DNA from: an uncultured bacterium
GTDB lineage: Bacteria > Cyanobacteriota > Vampirovibrionia > Gastranaerophilales > Gastranaerophilaceae
DNA length: 64,000 nucleotides
NCBI GenBank assembly: GCA_949296425.1
Contig: CASFPN010000031.1
Location: forward strand, 39,575 to 103,574
Reading direction: 5' to 3'
Shown: positions 42,541 through 51,884 of the stretch, in pieces
Layout of the letters: the number at the start of each line of letters is the position of its first letter
Numbering within the stretch: position 1 is the stretch's first letter
Made by a program: the position numbers and the translations under genes
Notes under the pieces: model-generated
The model's input: the letters and a program-made list of their open reading frames with translations, nothing else
What the model was told of the DNA's origin: nothing
The model's database searches: none

Positions 42541-43911
42541 ATGAGTAATATAAAATTCGGAACTGACGGCTGGAGAGCTGTTGTTGGAAAAGATTTTAAC
42601 AGTGAGAATGTACAAACCGTTACAAAAGCAATCGGCAAATATGTTTTTGACAACTTTGGTTTGCATAAAAATATAATTGTCGGTTTTGATCCGCGAAATA
42701 TGGCAAGAGAGTTTGCTGAGCAAACGGCTAATCAGCTTGCTGGATACGGTTTTAGTGTTTTGTTGAGTGATAAAGTCCTTCCCACACCTGTGCTTGCATA
42801 CAGTGCTAAACATTTAAACGCATGTGCTGTGATGTTTACAGCATCACACAATCCGCCTGAATACCTTGGAATTAAGTTTATACCGGATTATGCCGGCCCT
42901 GCAACTTCTCAAATTACGGATGAATTGATGATAAATTTGCATGTCCCTTTTCGTGAAACTGGTACAGGCAGCGTGGAAAAGTATAATTTTAAACCCGACT
43001 ATTTCTGCCATATTGAAAAACTTATTGACTTTAGTAAAATTAAAACTCTGGATAAAAATATAATTTTTGACGGGCTTTATGCCGCAAGTATAGGTTATTT
43101 TGATAAATTGCTGGATATTCACGGGATAAAATATGACAGCCTGCACATGTTTCATGATATAAACTTTGGCGGAGGAATGCCTGAACCTAAACCAAAATAT
43201 TTAAAAGAATTAATAGAAAAAGTTAAAACTTCGTCTAATTCCGCAGGCTTTGCAAATGACGGAGATTCTGACAGATTTGGTGTTATAAATGAAAACGGCG
43301 AATACGTTTCCCCTAATGAAATTATCGCAATTCTTTTAATTCATTTAACCAAAAATAAAGGGCTTAAAGGACCGCTTGTAAAAACTGTGGGAGCAAGTCT
43401 TTTGTTGAATAAAGCCGCAGAAAAACTTGGGGTTGAAGTTATTGAAACGGCAGTCGGGTTTAAGCATGTCGGAGAAGCAATGCGCAAATATAATCCTGTT
43501 ATAGGCGGAGAGGAATCTGGCGGATTGAGTATTCAGGGGCATATTCCGGAAAAAGACGGAATTCTCGCCAATCTTTTAATACTTGAGGTCATGGCTTATG
43601 AAAATAAATCACTTGTTGAGCTTCAAAAAGGTTTGTATGATTTTGTCGGCTGCAGATTTTACAACGACAGAATTGACAGACGTCTTGAAAATTTTGATGA
43701 AATAAAACCGCTTCTTGAAGAATATAAAAGCAAAAAATCAATCGGTGATTTTAATGTTAAAAATATTGATACGAAAGACGGTGTTAAGCTTTACTTTGAC
43801 GATGATGCAAGCTGGATGCTTGTTCGTCCGAGCGGAACTGAGCCGCTTTTAAGAATTTATTTTGAAAGCGACAGCCCGCAAAAACTCGACAAACTTAGAA
43901 AAACGATCTGA
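42541..43911 (+). CDS. Phosphoglucomutase/phosphomannomutase family protein
   Basis: 456 residues from the ATG at 42541 (GAGG upstream); earlier in-frame starts lack a site. Alpha-D-phosphohexomutase: KFGTDGWRAVVG, catalytic Ser in FTASHNPPEYLGIKF, metal loop FANDGDSDRFGVI, sugar loop GGEESGGLS, phosphate loop RPSGTEPLLRIY. All four domains are present. Substrate glucose-1-P or mannose-1-P cannot be separated by sequence alone; either would feed nucleotide-sugar synthesis such as rfbA. Overlaps the convergent zinc-ribbon gene by 17 bases. Confidence 0.93.
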   Translation: MSNIKFGTDGWRAVVGKDFNSENVQTVTKAIGKYVFDNFGLHKNIIVGFDPRNMAREFAEQTANQLAGYGFSVLLSDKVLPTPVLAYSAKHLNACAVMFTASHNPPEYLGIKFIPDYAGPATSQITDELMINLHVPFRETGTGSVEKYNFKPDYFCHIEKLIDFSKIKTLDKNIIFDGLYAASIGYFDKLLDIHGIKYDSLHMFHDINFGGGMPEPKPKYLKELIEKVKTSSNSAGFANDGDSDRFGVINENGEYVSPNEIIAILLIHLTKNKGLKGPLVKTVGASLLLNKAAEKLGVEVIETAVGFKHVGEAMRKYNPVIGGEESGGLSIQGHIPEKDGILANLLILEVMAYENKSLVELQKGLYDFVGCRFYNDRIDRRLENFDEIKPLLEEYKSKKSIGDFNVKNIDTKDGVKLYFDDDASWMLVRPSGTEPLLRIYFESDSPQKLDKLRKTI

Positions 43912-44428
43912 AAAAGCCGCGGTGTCTCCTGAGTGTTCTTGCTAACATGTCTACAGCTTGTGCTGTGGCTTTAATTTGTCTGTCTTCCTCAAGTGCGTCT
44001 TTACAAAATTCATGAAGGTCAATATCTTTGTACTTGTTCGGATCAAAATCAGTTCTTTGTTTTTTGGGCTTTATTTGTGCACGTATTTTTTCAAACTCCT
44101 GATTGTCCAGAAAAATGCCGCCGCAATTGTAGCAGGTATCAATCTGTATTCCGAATGTTTTTGTTTTTGCCATCGGCGTTTTGCAGGTTGGACAAATACG
44201 TGTTTTACTCTCGTCTACAGGCATGAAGTTTTTATCTTCAAGAAGTTCTTTTATTTCCGGTATTTCTTCTTGGGAAGAACTACATTGTTGAAATTCTTTG
44301 TTGTCAAAGAATATTCCGCCGCAGTTATCTGTACAAATATCAACATTTATCCCTTTTGAGGGAATAAATATTTTTTTCATTTCAGCACCGCATGCAGGGC
44401 AAGTTAAAATTTCTATTGTATCAGACAT
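43895..44428 (-). CDS. Tandem TFIIB-type zinc-ribbon protein
   Basis: 177 residues. Two zf-TFIIB-like modules: LTCPACGAEMKKIF ... CTDNCGGIFFDNKEF, and RICPTCKTPMAKTK ... CYNCGGIFLDNQEF. Each has four Cys and the GGIF(F/L)D turn of this family. The C-terminal 50 residues are helical and basic. Function unknown; such proteins are widespread small zinc proteins. It follows a paralogue (44438) by 9 bases in the same direction, so the pair arose by tandem duplication. Confidence 0.8.
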   Translation of the reverse strand: MSDTIEILTCPACGAEMKKIFIPSKGINVDICTDNCGGIFFDNKEFQQCSSSQEEIPEIKELLEDKNFMPVDESKTRICPTCKTPMAKTKTFGIQIDTCYNCGGIFLDNQEFEKIRAQIKPKKQRTDFDPNKYKDIDLHEFCKDALEEDRQIKATAQAVDMLARTLRRHRGFFRSFF

Positions 44429-44437
44429 AATTTATCC

Positions 44438-44950
44438 TTAATAAAACAGTTTATCCAGCATTTTTAAAAATTTAGAACGTTTTGCGCTGTTCATATTATT
44501 TTGAAGTTCCAATTGATCAATTTTAGAGCCTATTTCGTTGTAAGTTTCGGAAAGCAGCGCCTGACGACGATCTATTTCTGTAGGGAATTCTTCGCGCATT
44601 TTTGTTAACTCTCCATGATCAAAGAATTTTGCTCCGCAATTGTAGCATTCATCAATAATAATGTCCCCTTTTATGCTTACGGAATTTTTTACCATATTAT
44701 TGCCGCAGACAGGACATACACGTATTTGACTTTCATCTGTTTTTTCAAAGGTTTTGCCCTGAATAACCTTTTTTAATTCGTCAATATTTTCAGACTGTTC
44801 ATCAAAGTTTTTCAATTCCCGGTTGTCAAAAAATATCCCGCCGCACCCGTCAAGACATACATCAAGATTTACACTTTCATTATTCATAAATATTTTGAGC
44901 ATTTCTTTACCGCATGCAGGGCAGTTTATTATTTCTGTTGTATCAGTCAT
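44438..44950 (-). CDS. Tandem TFIIB-type zinc-ribbon protein (paralogue)
   Basis: 170 residues with the same layout as the 43895 gene: INCPACGKEMLKIF ... CLDGCGGIFFDNREL, then RVCPVCGNNMVKNS ... CYNCGAKFFDHGEL, and a helical tail with DQLELQNNMNSAKRS. In the second module GGIF is replaced by GAKF. First gene of the pair. AAGGAG-type Shine-Dalgarno upstream. Confidence 0.8.
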   Translation of the reverse strand: MTDTTEIINCPACGKEMLKIFMNNESVNLDVCLDGCGGIFFDNRELKNFDEQSENIDELKKVIQGKTFEKTDESQIRVCPVCGNNMVKNSVSIKGDIIIDECYNCGAKFFDHGELTKMREEFPTEIDRRQALLSETYNEIGSKIDQLELQNNMNSAKRSKFLKMLDKLFY

Positions 44951-44966
44951 TTTTCTCCTTTATTTA

Positions 44967-45063
44967 GAAACTCAGAAACTTAGAGGTCAGGAGGTCTGCT
45001 GTTATCGGTGTTCCGCACAAAAATAAATTATGTAATCAGCTTGCCTTCCTGCCCTCTTGTTCT
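44967..45063. repeat. Inverted-repeat element of the 36182 family
   Basis: Left arm CTTAGAGGTCAGGAGGTCTG then CTGTTATC; right arm GTAATCAGCTTGCCTTCCTG then CCCTCTTGTTCTCTGACCT, imperfect inverted copies of each other, with about 35 bases between. No coding content. It fills the gap between the zinc-ribbon pair and the 45075 gene. Confidence 0.6.
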
Positions 45064-45074
45064 CTGACCTTCAT

Positions 45075-45911
45075 TTATTTTACTTCAGCACTTTCTGCCA
45101 GATTTTTCAAAATGGTGTAAGATGCGTCCCAGCCGTTTAAGCCGCCTGTGGCTTTATATTTTGCTATTTGTTTTGCTCTTTCTTTTTTTATTTTTGCCTG
45201 CTCTTTTTCCCATTTTGCAAGTTTTTTCGCATCTGCATTTCTTTCATCTATATCAGGCTGAATAAATGCAAGAAAGTTTTTGTATTCCTGACAGTTGTAC
45301 CCTGCTTTTACTTTTGAAGGATAATTATATGCAAGGTAATCATAAATATACATTGTTCTTTTAAAATTGTTTGGCTGACCTTTTAAAAGATCAAGCGTAC
45401 TTCCGGGCATTTTTCCCAATACTACAATCATTGCAAGCGGGTTGTAACCTGCCTGAATCATTAAATCAATTCCTGTTATATCTGCTGCCATCTGATCTTT
45501 TTCAGACATATTATTTAGCGTAAGTTCATTTGCTATTAATGCCGTATTTTCAAGACTTGTGTCCACAAAACTCCCTGCAATTGCTGAAGTCAGATTAGAA
45601 ACGAATTTTTTCTTTGAGGCATTGGCATTTACGAGTGCTCCGGCTTCTTGCGCGATTACGGCAGCAACTTCATTGTCATTTCCTGTGTATTGTAGATTAG
45701 TTTTGCTTACGTAAAATTCATTATTAACATTTGATGTGCTGTTTCCGACTTCTGTTTCCGTTACAATAAATTTTGTATCTGAAGGCAGACCGTTTTTAGA
45801 CAAAACCTGTTTTCCTACTGTAGGAACCCTGTCAACTGCACTCCATGTTGCAGCAAGTGAAGGTAGTGCAAGCGATGCTGCTAAAAATAACGATAAGATA
45901 ATCTTTTTCAT
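45075..45911 (-). CDS. Secreted M48-like protein lacking the zinc site
   Basis: 278 residues with a signal peptide (KKIILSLFLAASLALPSLAA). The arrangement NDNEVAAVIAQEAGALVNAN ... DQMAADITGIDLMIQAGYNP, then LAMIVVLGKM, follows the M48 metalloprotease pattern (ELAAVLAHEIGH ... EADRLGVEYMxxAGYDPRGM), but H-E-x-x-H is Q-E-A-G-A and the third ligand Glu is Ala-Ala-Asp. It therefore cannot bind zinc as a protease and is a pseudoenzyme. The C-terminal tail is a Lys/Ala/Glu-rich helix. It lies 18 bases after the GT2 gene in the same direction. Function unknown; perhaps a periplasmic binding or chaperone role. Confidence 0.7.
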   Translation of the reverse strand: MKKIILSLFLAASLALPSLAATWSAVDRVPTVGKQVLSKNGLPSDTKFIVTETEVGNSTSNVNNEFYVSKTNLQYTGNDNEVAAVIAQEAGALVNANASKKKFVSNLTSAIAGSFVDTSLENTALIANELTLNNMSEKDQMAADITGIDLMIQAGYNPLAMIVVLGKMPGSTLDLLKGQPNNFKRTMYIYDYLAYNYPSKVKAGYNCQEYKNFLAFIQPDIDERNADAKKLAKWEKEQAKIKKERAKQIAKYKATGGLNGWDASYTILKNLAESAEVK

Positions 45912-45929
45912 AATTTTCTCCCTCTATTT

Positions 45930-46616
45930 TTAATCTACAAATCTGTATTTGATTAGTGCAATAACCGCGTGAATCCCGTCTTTCCATGTAATCTTTTTGC
46001 CTTCGGCAAATTCTCTGCCGTAGTAAGATATAGGCAGTTCATACAATCTTGCTCCGCGTTTTAAAACTTTTGCCGTAATCTCTGGTTCAAAATCAAATCT
46101 GTCTGATTTAATCTCAATACCTTTTATAAACTCTGCTCTGAATGCTTTGTAACATGTTTCCATATCGGTCAATGTCGAATTATACAATATATTTGTCAAA
46201 AGCGATAAAAATTTGTTACCTAAAAGATGATGGAACATAAATGACCTTGACGGTTTACCGCCTGAAAGTCTGGAACCGTAGCAAACATCTGCTTTGCCGT
46301 CAAGAATCAGTTTTATAAGAGGTTCATAATCTGCAGGATCGTATTCAAGATCAGCATCCTGTATAACTATTATATCGCCAGTAGCTTCTTTAAATCCTGT
46401 TCTGAGCGCAGCACCTTTACCTTGATTATATTCGTGATACAGAACTTTATAAGGGTATTTGGAATACAAATCTCTTGTACCGTCAGTAGAATAATCATCT
46501 ATCAGAATTATTTCTTTTTCAAGACCGCAAAAATTTGCATCTTCAACTTTTTTAAGGATTTTGTCAAGTGTTGCAGCCTCGTTATAAACAGGTATAAGAA
46601 TTGTGATTTTATTCAT
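45930..46616 (-). CDS. Family 2 glycosyltransferase (dolichol-phosphate-mannose-synthase-like)
   Basis: 228 residues from the ATG at 46616 (GAAGG upstream); a longer frame to 46775 adds unrelated sequence. ITILIPVYNEAATLDKIL, EIILIDDYSTDGT, VIQDADLEYDPADY (D-x-D) and YGSRLSGG are typical of DPM1/GtrB-like enzymes that charge a polyprenyl phosphate with a hexose. There is no C-terminal membrane pair, so it is the soluble type. A flippase gene is not adjacent. Confidence 0.92.
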   Translation of the reverse strand: MNKITILIPVYNEAATLDKILKKVEDANFCGLEKEIILIDDYSTDGTRDLYSKYPYKVLYHEYNQGKGAALRTGFKEATGDIIVIQDADLEYDPADYEPLIKLILDGKADVCYGSRLSGGKPSRSFMFHHLLGNKFLSLLTNILYNSTLTDMETCYKAFRAEFIKGIEIKSDRFDFEPEITAKVLKRGARLYELPISYYGREFAEGKKITWKDGIHAVIALIKYRFVD

Positions 46617-46719
46617 CTCATTAACCTTCCCTAAAAAACATTTGTAATATTCTAAAAAATATTGTACAATAAAAATATAAAGTTGTAAATTATACACAAT
46701 AGTTAATGGATTAAGAAAA

Positions 46720-48435
46720 ATGAGTGAGTGCGACAAAGAAATTATTAAAAAAGGTTTATCTCTTTTAGAGGACAAAAATTACGAAGAAGCGTGTAAAGTT
46801 TTTGCGGAGGCTGAAAAATTTTATAGTGAACAAAAATCTGACGAAGGTATTTCATTAGCATTGAGTCTTCTGGCTGTATCAAAGTATTTTTTTGATAAGT
46901 CAAATTACTCTGAAATTTTGAAAATATTAACGGAAGCTTCTTTTATGGCGGAATATTCAAAAAACGGAACAGCCAGGCTTGTCAATGAGTTTGTCCGCGG
47001 AACTGTTTATTTCGGGGAAGGGATTAATGATGTTGCCTTGCTACATTATAATAATGCAAAAAATATTGCTCTTGAATATGGTGACGAACTTTCGCTTATG
47101 GGTTATGTGTTAACAAGAATAAAACAACTTAAAGGCGGAACTCGGTTTTCAAGTTCTGTGTCAAGCGATCCTCTGATTTCTCTGGTAAAAATCGGCCGCT
47201 CAATCAGTGCAGTAACTGATATTGATGTTTTGCTGAAGGTTATTGCGGAAGAAACACGTATTGCAATTCAGGCTGACAGATGTACGGTATTTTTGCTTGA
47301 CAAAGAAAAAGATGAACTCTGGAGCAAGGTCGCTTTAGGGCTGGATAGTCAGGAAATAAGATTTCCAGCTGACAAAGGACTTGCAGGATATGTAGTTAAA
47401 ACAGGTGAACCTTTAAATATTCCCGATGCCTACAATGACCCGAGATTTAACCCTGATGTTGATAAAGAAACAGGATACAAAACAAAAACCATTCTTTGCT
47501 TGCCTATTAAGAATAACAATAAAGAAATAATAGGTGCTTTTCAGGTTTTGAATAAGAAAGGCGGAGAGTTTACAAAAGGGGATGAAGATTTGCTTGTTGC
47601 AATCGGGGGCAGTGCATCTATAGCCCTTGAAAATGCTCAGCTTTTTGAACAGCAGAAAGAACTTTATAAAGAACAAAAGGAATTATTTGAAAGTTTTATT
47701 AACACATTAGCAGCATCTATAGATGCCCGTGATAAGATTACGGCAGGTCATTCAGGCAGAGTAAAACTTTATTCAATGCTTCTTGTTGATGAGCTTGGTT
47801 GTGATGTAAAGTTTAAAGAACTTGTGGAAAAGGCTGCAATTCTTCATGATATCGGCAAAATAGGGATAAGGGATACTGTTTTGCAAAAGGAAGGTAAACT
47901 AACGCCGGAAGAATACAAGCATATACAGGAACATGTTCAGATAACACACAATATTCTTGACAAAATTTATATGTCGGATGATTTCAAGCAGATAACAGAA
48001 ATTGCCTGTTCTCATCATGAAAAATATGACGGAACAGGTTATTACAGACATCTTCAGGGCGAGCAAATACCTTATGGCGGAAGAATTCTTGCTGTTTCTG
48101 ATGTGTTTGATGCTATTACATCACGCCGTCACTACCGTGATAAAATGCCGATACAAAATGTTATTGATATTTTGCTTGAAGGAAAAAACAAGCATTTTGA
48201 CGGAAATCTTGTAGATACATTTTTGAAAATTTCGGCTGATAAAATTATTAAAGTATTTTTGACAGAAAACCATCACTGTTTTAAAGACGATGACAGAGAA
48301 ATTTTGAGCCGATATAACCTTAAGGATATTCATGATTTTATAGTTAACGAAAATGCCGACGATAACCAAAAGCATATTGCGGAATTGTTTAATTTCTATT
48401 ATTCTGGAAATATAACAGAGAGTGAAGGTGCATAA
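46720..48435 (+). CDS. GAF and HD-GYP domain protein (cyclic-di-GMP phosphodiesterase-like)
   Basis: 571 residues. N-terminal helical part (about 1-150) with TPR-like units, a GAF domain (about 165-310; AIQADRCTVFLLDKEKDELW and PIKNNNKEIIGAFQVLNKK), a linking coiled coil, and an HD-GYP domain (about 320-500; ILHDIGKIGI, HHEKYDGTGYYRHLQGEQIP). The GYP motif reads GYY. HD-GYP enzymes hydrolyse c-di-GMP; the GAF domain is the likely sensor. It heads an operon: the next gene starts 4 bases after its stop. No clear Shine-Dalgarno. Confidence 0.9.
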   Translation: MSECDKEIIKKGLSLLEDKNYEEACKVFAEAEKFYSEQKSDEGISLALSLLAVSKYFFDKSNYSEILKILTEASFMAEYSKNGTARLVNEFVRGTVYFGEGINDVALLHYNNAKNIALEYGDELSLMGYVLTRIKQLKGGTRFSSSVSSDPLISLVKIGRSISAVTDIDVLLKVIAEETRIAIQADRCTVFLLDKEKDELWSKVALGLDSQEIRFPADKGLAGYVVKTGEPLNIPDAYNDPRFNPDVDKETGYKTKTILCLPIKNNNKEIIGAFQVLNKKGGEFTKGDEDLLVAIGGSASIALENAQLFEQQKELYKEQKELFESFINTLAASIDARDKITAGHSGRVKLYSMLLVDELGCDVKFKELVEKAAILHDIGKIGIRDTVLQKEGKLTPEEYKHIQEHVQITHNILDKIYMSDDFKQITEIACSHHEKYDGTGYYRHLQGEQIPYGGRILAVSDVFDAITSRRHYRDKMPIQNVIDILLEGKNKHFDGNLVDTFLKISADKIIKVFLTENHHCFKDDDREILSRYNLKDIHDFIVNENADDNQKHIAELFNFYYSGNITESEGA

Positions 48436-48439
48436 TTAA

Positions 48440-49975
48440 TTGAGAAGAAAATTTTTTGTTATAGCAATAATAAGTCTATTTTCGGTGTCACCGGTATTAT
48501 CCGAGGGTTTTGACAGCATAAAGCCTGCCGATCCTTTTGGATATGATTCAGCACCGGTAAACACTATAGCTCTTCCCGTCAAAAAAGCAACTCTGACACA
48601 CAACAGTATTCACAACCAGTATGTCATCGCTTTTGACAGATTTATGCAGAGTAATGTTAAATCAGCTTACAGAAATTTCAGAATTCTTATAGAAACAATG
48701 GAACCTAACGATTACGGATACATGCAGATGGCTGAAAGAATGGCTGACATCGGTTTTTTTAATCTTTCCGAAATAGCTGCATCAAAAGTTGATGATAAAA
48801 ATCTTTCTGATTTTTTAATAGGTGATATTAAAAGTTATTACTATCCGGCAAAAAGATTGAAACCGGATGATGAAATGTATCTTGGAGAAGTTTTTTCAAA
48901 TATTATATACAACGATCAGAGCCGTGAAGCAACTGAAGAACTTGTTAAAAATACCGCTTTGCTTTCACAATCTGATTATGCAAACTATGTTGCGGCTTTG
49001 GGTTATTTAAAATCGAATAATATTGCTAATGCCGGAATTTATATTGACGAAGCTATCAGACAAAATCCGCAGAATATAAACTATAAAAAACTTAAAGCGG
49101 AAATATTATCACAGGGCAAAAAGCCTAAAAATGCGTTTAAAATGGTGGAATATTTGAAATCCCAGAAATTTTACACAACTGATTTTATAAGAAAGGCAGA
49201 TTCGCTTGAACAGTATGTTCTTTATAAATCAGAAAAGGATTATTCACAAAAAATGTACCATCTTGGTTACTATTATTACTATGAAGGTGAACTTGCAAAA
49301 TCCATAAGGACGCTTCAAGGTGCCGTTACATCAAAAAAGAAGCATAATAAAGCTGTCTATGCAATAATGGCACGGGTGTATTTTGACATGCAGGATTATG
49401 AAAAAGCTCAGGATACAGCGCTTAAAGCAATCAAACTTGACAGCGGCAATCCCGTTGCATTGCTTGTACTCGGGGATTTGAACTATAGAAACGGAGAATT
49501 TAAAGAAGCTTTAAAATATTACAAAGACGCACAAAATCATGACAAAGATTCATGGATTTGTCCTGTTAAAATCGCACAAACATACGAACAATTAGGCAAA
49601 GAAAAAAAGGCTATTGAAATCTATGAAAAAGTTTTAAAAACTTATTCGGACGCTTATATTGCTTACTATAAAATAGCATTGAAAGATAAGTCAAAAGAAC
49701 TTGCTTATCTTAAAAAAGCCGTTGCTATCAATATGAATTTTAAAGACGCCTGGATTGATTTAGGGCGGCTTGCTATAGAACGCCAAAACTATCTTCAGGC
49801 TAACAAATATCTTGGAGTAGCTAACTATATTGACGAAAATGATTTTAGATATTATTATTATCAAGGATTGATTGCAAAAAATCAGGGGATGAAACAGGAT
49901 GCTTTACAATATTTTAAAAAATCCCTTGTGCTAAATCCTGATTATCAGCCTGCAAAAGAGGAATTGAACTTATGA
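48440..49975 (+). CDS. Secreted TPR-repeat protein
   Basis: 511 residues from a TTG start, supported by AAGGTG upstream and by the signal peptide that begins at once (RRKFFVIAIISLFSVSPVLS). From about residue 170 there are at least eight TPR units (for instance AVYAIMARVYFDMQDYEKAQ, PVALLVLGDLNYRNGEFKEA). TPRs bind partner proteins; in the periplasm they may organise an envelope complex. Linked by 4-base spacing to the HD-GYP gene and by a 4-base overlap to the next response regulator. Confidence 0.85.
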   Translation: MRRKFFVIAIISLFSVSPVLSEGFDSIKPADPFGYDSAPVNTIALPVKKATLTHNSIHNQYVIAFDRFMQSNVKSAYRNFRILIETMEPNDYGYMQMAERMADIGFFNLSEIAASKVDDKNLSDFLIGDIKSYYYPAKRLKPDDEMYLGEVFSNIIYNDQSREATEELVKNTALLSQSDYANYVAALGYLKSNNIANAGIYIDEAIRQNPQNINYKKLKAEILSQGKKPKNAFKMVEYLKSQKFYTTDFIRKADSLEQYVLYKSEKDYSQKMYHLGYYYYYEGELAKSIRTLQGAVTSKKKHNKAVYAIMARVYFDMQDYEKAQDTALKAIKLDSGNPVALLVLGDLNYRNGEFKEALKYYKDAQNHDKDSWICPVKIAQTYEQLGKEKKAIEIYEKVLKTYSDAYIAYYKIALKDKSKELAYLKKAVAINMNFKDAWIDLGRLAIERQNYLQANKYLGVANYIDENDFRYYYYQGLIAKNQGMKQDALQYFKKSLVLNPDYQPAKEELNL

Positions 49976-50619
49976 AAAAAAATATTTTGATAGTTGAAGA
50001 TCACGAGTTGACCAGATTTGGTCTAAAAACAACATTTGAAAATGTTGATTTTGTGGATCATATATATGAAGCCGATTCTGCTGAAACCGCTATTGAAGTT
50101 TTTAATAACAACAATATTGATATAATAATCATGGATTTAGGTCTGCCGAATATGAACGGGATTGAGGCAACAAAACAAATTCGCTCGTCAAACAAAGATG
50201 TAAAAATTATAATTCTGACATCACATAATGATGAAAAAGAAGTACTGAACAGCTTGAAAGCTGGTGCTAACGCATACTGTTCAAAAGAAATCAATCCGCA
50301 AAGACTCGTTCAGGTTGTTCAATCAGTAGCTGACGGTGCTGCTTGGTTTGACCCCAGTATTGCACATATTGTTTTAAAAGCCAGTGCAAATTCACCTTCT
50401 TTTGACAATGAAAATAACAGAAAAGATTATGATCTTACTTCCCGCGAAGCTCAGATTCTAAAACTAATGACAGAAGGCTACAGCAATATGGAAATAGCAC
50501 AAATGCTTGTGATTAGTATAAATACAACAAAAGCCCATGTTGCAAATATTCTTCAAAAGCTGGAAGTTGATGACAGGCTTCAGGCTGCACTGAAAGCATT
50601 AAAAAACAAAATAGTTTAA
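49972..50619 (+). CDS. NarL/FixJ-family response regulator
   Basis: 215 residues. Receiver domain (ILIVEDHELTRFGL, phosphorylatable Asp in IIIMDLGLPNMNGIE, Lys in AYCSKEI) and a LuxR-type HTH (LTSREAQILKLMTEGYSNME, then IAQMLVISINTTKAHV). Acts as a transcription factor on phosphorylation. No histidine kinase in the window. The ATG overlaps the TPR stop (ATGA). Confidence 0.93.
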   Translation: MKKNILIVEDHELTRFGLKTTFENVDFVDHIYEADSAETAIEVFNNNNIDIIIMDLGLPNMNGIEATKQIRSSNKDVKIIILTSHNDEKEVLNSLKAGANAYCSKEINPQRLVQVVQSVADGAAWFDPSIAHIVLKASANSPSFDNENNRKDYDLTSREAQILKLMTEGYSNMEIAQMLVISINTTKAHVANILQKLEVDDRLQAALKALKNKIV

Positions 50620-50636
50620 TTTAAAGGAATAAATAA

Positions 50637-51248
50637 ATGTCTGAATTGACAAATGTTCTGTTAGTTGATGACAATTCCAAATATTTAAAAGATGCCCTTC
50701 CGTTTTACGGCTATGAGGTCACATCAGTATGTGACGGTGTTCAGGCATTAAAAGAGCTTTCAAGAAATAACAAATTTGACATTGTTCTTCTTGATGTTAT
50801 GATGCCTAATATGGACGGATGGCAGACGTTAAAAGCTATACGCTCAGCAGAAAAAACAAAAGATCTGCCGGTTATAATGCTCACAGCGGTCAATGAAGAC
50901 CAGAAAATGGTTTCCGGTTTGAAAATCGGAGCCGATGACTATATCATAAAACCGTTTATCCTCCCCAATCTTTTGGCACGAATGGAAGCTGTTTTAAGAC
51001 GTTCGCGCAGATCCGGAAAACCCTCTGAAACACTTGCAAATCAGCCTTGTACAGATATTTTAACATCAAAAGAAAAAGAAGTGTTACAAATGATTTCAAA
51101 AGGGGCAAGTAATAAACAGATAGCAGACAAAATGTTTGTGAAAGAGGTTACTATAAAGACTCACTTAAACAGTATATATAAAAAATTAAAGGTAGAAAAC
51201 AGAACTCAAGCTGTTCTTGTTGCTATGCAAACAGATTTAGTTAAGTAA
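50637..51248 (+). CDS. Response regulator with LuxR-type HTH
   Basis: 203 residues. Receiver: VLLVDDNSKYLKDAL, DIVLLDVMMPNMDGW, MLTAVNE, Lys in DDYIIKPF. After a short basic linker (RRSRRSGK), a LuxR HTH (LTSKEKEVLQMISKGASNKQ, then IADKMFVKEVTIKTHLN). The receiver is closer to OmpR/RpaB-type receivers, as in cyanobacterial RpaB/NblR-like proteins, while the output is NarL-like. It follows the first regulator by 17 bases. AAAGGAA lies upstream. Confidence 0.9.
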   Translation: MSELTNVLLVDDNSKYLKDALPFYGYEVTSVCDGVQALKELSRNNKFDIVLLDVMMPNMDGWQTLKAIRSAEKTKDLPVIMLTAVNEDQKMVSGLKIGADDYIIKPFILPNLLARMEAVLRRSRRSGKPSETLANQPCTDILTSKEKEVLQMISKGASNKQIADKMFVKEVTIKTHLNSIYKKLKVENRTQAVLVAMQTDLVK

Positions 51249-51276
51249 GAAAAATAATAAGGAGAATTTATAAATC

Positions 51277-51810
51277 ATGATAGATTACACAAAGGAAGAA
51301 TTAGTTGAATTATTGAGAAAAAATCCCGAAAAATTTAATGAATGGAAAGCAGAGCAGGAAGATGTTGATTTGTCAGAAGTTGATTTTTCCGGAATAAATT
51401 TTTCTGAGATTGATTTTTCCGATGCGGATTTAAATTCAAGTTCCTTTGCGGACTGTAACCTGTCACTTGTAAATTTTTCCAATGCGGATTTGACATCTGT
51501 TGATTTTACCAGGGCAAGAGTTCTTGAATGCGACTTTACGGATGCTTTGTTGACAGGTGCTGATTGCAGTTATGCTTCTATGACTTACTGTAACTTTTCG
51601 GATTCTGATATGGCAGGATGTATTTTATCAGAAACTGATTTAAGTAATTCTGATTTATCAGCAAGCCAAAATTTGAATTCAAGCAGGTTTGATGATGATA
51701 CAGTATGGCCTGATGATGATATGCTTCCTGAAGATTTTGACAGTACAGGACATAGAGATTTGTCTGCTCTTCAGGATGAAGACGATGAAATGGTGTCATC
51801 TGATTGGTAA
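51277..51810 (+). CDS. Pentapeptide-repeat protein
   Basis: 177 residues. About 20 units of the A(D/N)LxX type from residue 28 to 135 (VDLSEVDFSGINFSEIDFSD and so on), which fold as a right-handed quadrilateral beta helix. The C-terminal 40 residues are very acidic. Pentapeptide proteins are common in Cyanobacteria, some mimicking DNA; the role here is unknown. Last gene of the HD-GYP/TPR/regulator operon, 28 bases after the second regulator; terminator after the stop. Confidence 0.88.
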   Translation: MIDYTKEELVELLRKNPEKFNEWKAEQEDVDLSEVDFSGINFSEIDFSDADLNSSSFADCNLSLVNFSNADLTSVDFTRARVLECDFTDALLTGADCSYASMTYCNFSDSDMAGCILSETDLSNSDLSASQNLNSSRFDDDTVWPDDDMLPEDFDSTGHRDLSALQDEDDEMVSSDW

Positions 51811-51845
51811 AATATTTTAATTAAATTATAAAATGTTTAAAATTT

Positions 51846-51879
51846 TCCCCTCTACATAATTTGTAACAGGGGATTTTTT
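51846..51879 (+). terminator. Intrinsic terminator of the signalling operon
   Basis: Stem TCCCCT / AGGGGA with a 16-base loop, then six T. Confidence 0.65.
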
Positions 51880-51884
51880 ATAAA

